From Chitinophaga deserti (GTDB taxonomy: Bacteria > Bacteroidota > Bacteroidia > Chitinophagales > Chitinophagaceae), in contig NZ_QFFK01000014.1 of the NCBI RefSeq assembly GCF_003149455.1, positions 1 through 64,000 on the forward strand: a stretch of DNA of 64,000 nt, given 5' to 3'. The notes beneath the pieces are model-generated. The model was not told where the DNA came from, made no database searches, and worked only from the letters and a program-made list of their open reading frames with translations. Shown piece by piece: positions 59,713 through 64,000 of this stretch (position 1 is the stretch's first letter; every line of letters starts with the position of its first letter). The position numbers and the translations under genes were made by a program.

Positions 59713-62700
59713 ATGAATGCATGTTTACCATTTTTCCTCCGTGCGGGGAACAGGACGCTGCTTGTCCTGATGTTCTCCCTGCTCCTGTTGCCTGCCTTAC
59801 TGATTGCCCGGCAGGCGGAGCAGAAGATTGATGTGAAGCTGGAGAAATCCACGCTGAAGGAGCTTTTCGCATTACTTGAAAACAAAACGGGTCTCACGTT
59901 CAATTACTTCCAGGACGAGGTAGACCTCCGTACGCCCGTAACCGTGAACATGCGGCAGGCCACCCTGCAACAGGTGTTGCGTGCTGCTTTGGCCCCTACC
60001 ACATATGGCTTCCGGGTAGATGGCCGCTCTGTGATCATCCGCCGCAAGCCTGCCCCCTCGCCTTCCGCTAATGGCAAACTGGCCGGTGTGCTGGTAGACG
60101 GTGGCTCCGGTGAACCCCTCGCAGGTGCCACCATTATGGCGGGCACGGCAGGTATGGTAACCGACATCAGCGGTAAGTTCGCCTTTGAACTGCCGGAAGG
60201 GGAATACGTCCTGCAGATCCGCTACATCGGTTATCAGCCCAAGAAGATACCGGATGTAATGATTAAAGCCGGTCAAACCAACGCGCTGAACCTCACACTG
60301 CTGCCTGCCAAAGGAACGCTGCGTGGCGTGGAAGTAGTTTCTTCCGCAAAGAAGGAATCCATCTCCTCCCTCTATGCCCGGCAGAAGAATAACCCCGCCA
60401 TGAGTGACGGCATCAGTGCCGAGCAGGTGCGCAGAACACCGGACAGTCATGCCGGCCAGGTGCTTAAGCGTATCAGCGGGCTTACCGTACAGGATAATAA
60501 GTTCGTGATCGTGCGCGGCATGAGCGAGCGGTATAACAACATGCTGCTGAATGGCTCTTCACTTCCCAGTACGGAGCCTAACCGCCGCAATTTTTCTTTC
60601 GACATATTGCCCAGTAACCTGATCGACAATGTGGTAGTCAATAAAACCGCCACGCCCGATCTTCCGGGAGAGTTTACCGGAGGGCTGGTGCAGGTAAATA
60701 CACTGGACGTGCCCGCTGAGAATTTCGTAAACATACTGGTGGGGACGGGTTTCAATTCGCAAAGCACAGGAAAGGATTTTTACAGTACCCGCAGGCTTAG
60801 TGGTGATTACTTCGGTAAACCCGGTGATGAGCGCCGCTGGTTAAACCGCTCCTGGTTCAGCCGCGATTACCAGCAGATGCTGATTGCAGGCAACCATGCA
60901 GGGATGAATGCCATGAACGGGCAGGTTCCAAATTTCTATGGGCTTCATCAGTATACCGCTAAGCCAATGCAGCAGTATCAGGCTTCGCTGGGTGGCAGTA
61001 AACAGTTGAAGGGAAGCCGCTCGCTGAGCCTTGTGTTGGCTGGCAGTTACCGGCATGAAGAAAACATCGAGCAATACGACGCCTGGTTCCGGCAAAGTCC
61101 TACGATAGTAGACGATGCCATGCAATATAATTTTATTACTGCCGCGGGCGGACTGGGCAATCTTACCTTCCAGACACCCCGTCATAAACTGGTATGGCGC
61201 AACCTGTATAACCGCCGCTTTACGCATGAAAATATTATTCAGGAGGCGGAAGACAAAGGCCGTAGCGGCCGTTCGCGGGAGTATGTATCTATCGTGGAAG
61301 CCGGGAACCTTTTCCAGACCAGGCTTGAAGGAGAGCATAAACTCGGGAAGGGAATTAAGCTTAACTGGTTTGCCGACCATGCCACGGTAGATAAAGAGCA
61401 GCCTGATACCCGGTATTCGGTTGGTGAGATACTCGGTACCGATCCGCATACCGGTCTGCCATTGCTGCGGTATGATTATGCGCGGCCCACTGCTTCTACT
61501 ATTAAAGACGGCGGGCTGTATGCGAACCAACTGCATGAAAAGAAACAGAATATAGGGGGCGACCTTACCATTCCCATTCAGCTGGGAGGCCGCACCCACA
61601 AAATAAAAACCGGTTACTGGGGTACATTCAGAACCGCTGAATATGCACAGGTGATGCTGGCGCCAACGGCCAATGCCAGTGGTGACCGTGGCAGGGAAAT
61701 AGCGGATTCCATCGGGTTCGGGAAACCGGATTATGAAGTGTTCCGCCCGGAGAACTTCGCCGCAGGCATACTCACTTACCGGCCCATTACTGCTTCCGGA
61801 CTGGATGCTGCAGACCATTACGATGGCGACCAGCGCCTGCATGCCGCCTATCTCATGGCCGACTTCCTTCCCCTGCCCAGGCTGCGCGTAATTGCGGGTG
61901 TACGGCTCGAGAGCAATGCCATGGATGTGCATACCTATACCCGCATCAACCAGGGCAGCACTGCCAAGGCGGGCGATACCACGCTTAAATACCGGGAAAC
62001 CGACTGGCTCCCTTCCATTAACCTGGTGTATCAGCTTACGCCTGCCATCAATATCCGCGCGGCTTACAGTAAAACCCTCGCCCGGCCCGATTTCAGGGAG
62101 CGCTCCACCTTCATGTATTACGACGTGAAGATGCGGCAGGATGTGAAAGGGGTACAGGGACTGGATTACAGCCGTGCCGACAATGCGGATGTAAGGATAG
62201 AATGGTACCCCAGCCCGGTGGAGGTACTGTCCCTCACCGCATTCTACAAAAAGTACGATAAGCCGGTGGAAACGGTGAGTTACCTCTTTTCCGATAACCG
62301 GTACGGCGTCTTTTACTTTAACCTCGAAAGCGCCGTTAACCGTGGGCTGGAACTGGATTACCGCCACTCCTTCTCCTTCATCAACCCCAACAGCGGGTTC
62401 TGGAAGAACCTGTTCCTCAGTGCCAATCTCACCGTGATGGATAGTAAGGTGACGTATGATGAGCTGAATATCCAGCGGGTATCTAACGGATTGCCGCCAC
62501 TGCCTTCCAACGATTCGTCGAAGAACATCAGGAAGCGGCCTTTGCAGGGATTGTCTCCCTACATCATTAATACCGGTCTGTCGTGGCAGGGATCGTATTT
62601 CGGGGCCAACGTTACCTATAACCGGTTTGGCAGAAGGGTGACGTTTGCGGGGATCGATGATTACGATGACACTTATGAGAACCCGCGCGATCAGCTGGAC

Positions 62701-62946
62701 CTGCAGCTGAATGCCCGTCTGCTGAAGCAGCGGATGGAAATACGGCTGAATGCGGCCGACCTTTTAAACCAGTATTATATCGAGTACTTCAACAAGCACC
62801 CCGGGAGCTTTCCGCCTGCCAGTCCAAGTAACGTGAACAATGCCGATGATCCGAAAGGGATGGGTTACAACCCATCATCCGACTGGAAGCTGAAGCGGAC
62901 GAAGAAAGGGACAAACTGGTCGGTAACGGTGAGTTACCGGCTATAA
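59713..62946 (+). CDS. TonB-dependent outer-membrane receptor with STN domain, no SusD partner
   Basis: 1077 residues. Signal segment (about 15-34), STN domain (about 36-113, I-D-V-K-L-E-K-S-T-L-K-E-L-F), carboxypeptidase-regulatory-like domain (about 120-200), plug (about 215-330, L-K-R-I-S-G-L-T-V-Q-D-N, R-G-M-S-E-R-Y-N-N-M-L-L-N-G) and barrel with a TonB-receptor C-terminal region. The plug is of the type with R-G-x-x-E-R-Y rather than the SusC type, and the next gene is not susD but a lipoprotein. The ligand is unknown; a peptide, siderophore or other small molecule is as likely as a glycan. The STN domain fits sigma/FecR control from the same operon. Confidence 0.94.
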   Translation: MNACLPFFLRAGNRTLLVLMFSLLLLPALLIARQAEQKIDVKLEKSTLKELFALLENKTGLTFNYFQDEVDLRTPVTVNMRQATLQQVLRAALAPTTYGFRVDGRSVIIRRKPAPSPSANGKLAGVLVDGGSGEPLAGATIMAGTAGMVTDISGKFAFELPEGEYVLQIRYIGYQPKKIPDVMIKAGQTNALNLTLLPAKGTLRGVEVVSSAKKESISSLYARQKNNPAMSDGISAEQVRRTPDSHAGQVLKRISGLTVQDNKFVIVRGMSERYNNMLLNGSSLPSTEPNRRNFSFDILPSNLIDNVVVNKTATPDLPGEFTGGLVQVNTLDVPAENFVNILVGTGFNSQSTGKDFYSTRRLSGDYFGKPGDERRWLNRSWFSRDYQQMLIAGNHAGMNAMNGQVPNFYGLHQYTAKPMQQYQASLGGSKQLKGSRSLSLVLAGSYRHEENIEQYDAWFRQSPTIVDDAMQYNFITAAGGLGNLTFQTPRHKLVWRNLYNRRFTHENIIQEAEDKGRSGRSREYVSIVEAGNLFQTRLEGEHKLGKGIKLNWFADHATVDKEQPDTRYSVGEILGTDPHTGLPLLRYDYARPTASTIKDGGLYANQLHEKKQNIGGDLTIPIQLGGRTHKIKTGYWGTFRTAEYAQVMLAPTANASGDRGREIADSIGFGKPDYEVFRPENFAAGILTYRPITASGLDAADHYDGDQRLHAAYLMADFLPLPRLRVIAGVRLESNAMDVHTYTRINQGSTAKAGDTTLKYRETDWLPSINLVYQLTPAINIRAAYSKTLARPDFRERSTFMYYDVKMRQDVKGVQGLDYSRADNADVRIEWYPSPVEVLSLTAFYKKYDKPVETVSYLFSDNRYGVFYFNLESAVNRGLELDYRHSFSFINPNSGFWKNLFLSANLTVMDSKVTYDELNIQRVSNGLPPLPSNDSSKNIRKRPLQGLSPYIINTGLSWQGSYFGANVTYNRFGRRVTFAGIDDYDDTYENPRDQLDLQLNARLLKQRMEIRLNAADLLNQYYIEYFNKHPGSFPPASPSNVNNADDPKGMGYNPSSDWKLKRTKKGTNWSVTVSYRL

Positions 62947-63006
62947 CACGCAGTTCATTCATCATGATATCAAAACCCTAGAAGTTAACGACATCAAAAT
63001 TGCACC

Positions 63007-64000
63007 ATGAAAAAGCATTTTTTATTGATCACCCTGGTAGCTACCGCATTTGCTGCCTGTAAGAAAGACGGCCAGAAACCCAATGCCGGCAGACCCGAAA
63101 CTGCATCGCGCCTTGCTGCTGCAGCAGTTTGTGAACCCTGCAATACCGCTCCAAAAGATCTTCCGGATGTTATCAGCGGTAACCGTACCCTTTACAGGGA
63201 TACCTGCTACATCCTCGACGGTAAAACCTGGGTGAAGAATGGTACGCTCACTATCCAGCCCGGTACCATTATCAAAGGCATTAAAAAAGCCACTGCCAGC
63301 GAAGCATCAGCATTGATTATTACCCGCAATGCATCTATTAACGCAGCCGGTACGGCCGACTGCCCTATCGTATTCACTTCCAATGAAACCACTAAAGCCG
63401 CGGGCGACTGGGGTGGCGTGGTAGTACTGGGTGATGCGCTGGTATGTACCACAACCGGTACTGCCCAGATCGAAGGTATCAACCCCGTGATCGTTCCTGC
63501 AGGAGTAGATTACACTTATGGCGGTACTACCGCTAACGACAATTCCGGTACTCTTTCCTACATCCGTATCGAGTACGCCGGTGCGGTGATCCAGGAAGGT
63601 AATGAGCTGAACGGCCTTACCCTCGGTGGTATCGGTTGCGGCACTACCATGGACCACATTGAAGTAATGTATGGAGCAGACGACGGATTCGAGTTCTTCG
63701 GTGGCAACGTAAACGGTAAGTACCTGCTGGCCATTGCCAATAACGATGATCAGTTCGATTTCGACTTCGGTTACAAAGGCAACCTCCAGTTCCTTGTATC
63801 CATCATCAAGCCTTCTGTTGAGTATGCCGCTAACAACTCTAACGGTATTGAGTGCGATGGTGGCCAGGTATCATCCTGCTACAGCCGTCCCGTTATCAGC
63901 AACATGACCATTGTGGGCGCGCCTAACTGCACCGTAACTTCTACCAACCAGCTGCTGAACGGTACCCGTTTCCGCAACAATACTTATGCAGTAATGCGTA
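63007..64000 (+). CDS. Lipoprotein downstream of the TonB receptor, partial (3' end outside window)
   Basis: Open frame from ATG 63007 to the window end, 331 codons seen. A lipobox A-F-A-A-C (Cys 18) follows a short signal. The body looks like a right-handed beta-helix: I-Q-P-G-T-I-I-K-G, A-L-I-I-T-R-N-A-S-I-N-A-A-G, P-I-V-F-T-S-N, D-W-G-G-V-V-V-L-G-D-A and L-S-Y-I-R-I-E-Y-A-G, a pattern common in Bacteroidetes surface lipoproteins encoded next to TonB receptors. It starts 60 bases after the receptor stop and is probably co-transcribed and acts with it at the cell surface. The ligand is unknown and the C-terminus is not visible. Confidence 0.85.
   Translation, partial: MKKHFLLITLVATAFAACKKDGQKPNAGRPETASRLAAAAVCEPCNTAPKDLPDVISGNRTLYRDTCYILDGKTWVKNGTLTIQPGTIIKGIKKATASEASALIITRNASINAAGTADCPIVFTSNETTKAAGDWGGVVVLGDALVCTTTGTAQIEGINPVIVPAGVDYTYGGTTANDNSGTLSYIRIEYAGAVIQEGNELNGLTLGGIGCGTTMDHIEVMYGADDGFEFFGGNVNGKYLLAIANNDDQFDFDFGYKGNLQFLVSIIKPSVEYAANNSNGIECDGGQVSSCYSRPVISNMTIVGAPNCTVTSTNQLLNGTRFRNNTYAVMR

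Overview
The window comes from a Bacteroidetes chromosome, most likely Chitinophagaceae and close to Chitinophaga. The evidence is SusC/SusD-type outer-membrane machinery, two ECF sigma/FecR/TonB-receptor modules with STN domains, a type IX secretion (T9SS) type B sorting domain, promoters of the TTTG/TAnnTTTG kind, and gene families typical of this group (DUF4959/DUF5000/DUF4998 lipoproteins, DUF4260, SMUG2). No tRNA, rRNA, CRISPR array, transposase, integrase or phage gene was seen.

Layout. 1-2.3 kb: an intergenic stretch with an 11-bp-periodic array, a small exported protein, and a divergent membrane-anchored winged-helix regulator. 2.6-3.2 kb: rpmI-rplT. 3.6-24.8 kb: one gene for a secreted protein of about 7050 residues, with about 62 tandem HYR-like domains and a T9SS type B C-terminus. 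24.9-26.5 kb: four tandem paralogous small lipoproteins. 26.5-30.1 kb: DUF4260 protein, a second 11-bp-periodic array, serA, and a serine beta-lactamase-like hydrolase. 30.3-41.2 kb: a glycan-use locus (ECF sigma, FecR, SusC, SusD, two accessory lipoproteins, GH29 alpha-L-fucosidase). 41.4-50.3 kb: a heavy-metal efflux locus (CDF transporter, response regulator, histidine kinase, TolC-like, adaptor and CzcA-like RND proteins, and a tiny His/Lys-rich exported protein). 50.3-53.7 kb: HEAT-like protein, then infC and thrS. 53.7-57.8 kb: a third and longest 11-bp-periodic array, a SMUG2-type glycosylase, a DUF3347-like lipoprotein, and an ABC-F ATPase. 58.1-64 kb: a second sigma/FecR/TonB-receptor module with a lipoprotein cut by the window end.

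Three observations stand out. (1) Three intergenic islands (about 124-233, 27101-27265, 54118-54447) keep a strict 11-bp register while the unit sequence drifts. They are non-coding and I recognise no described element. (2) The giant gene carries a higher-order repeat: a variant unit recurs every seven 258-bp units, exactly 1806 bp apart at five anchors, and includes a roughly 1085-bp direct repeat in which I saw no difference. (3) thrS-infC and rpmI-rplT, normally one operon, lie on the same strand in the right order but about 47.8 kb apart, with the giant gene, the glycan locus and the metal locus in between.

How the genes work together. The glycan locus looks like a sensor-receptor-enzyme unit: the SusC STN domain can signal through FecR to the ECF sigma. 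The metal locus looks like one self-regulated minus-strand transcription unit pairing inner-membrane export with trans-envelope efflux. The giant protein is probably displayed on or released from the cell surface by the T9SS, and the four lipoproteins behind it may be partners.
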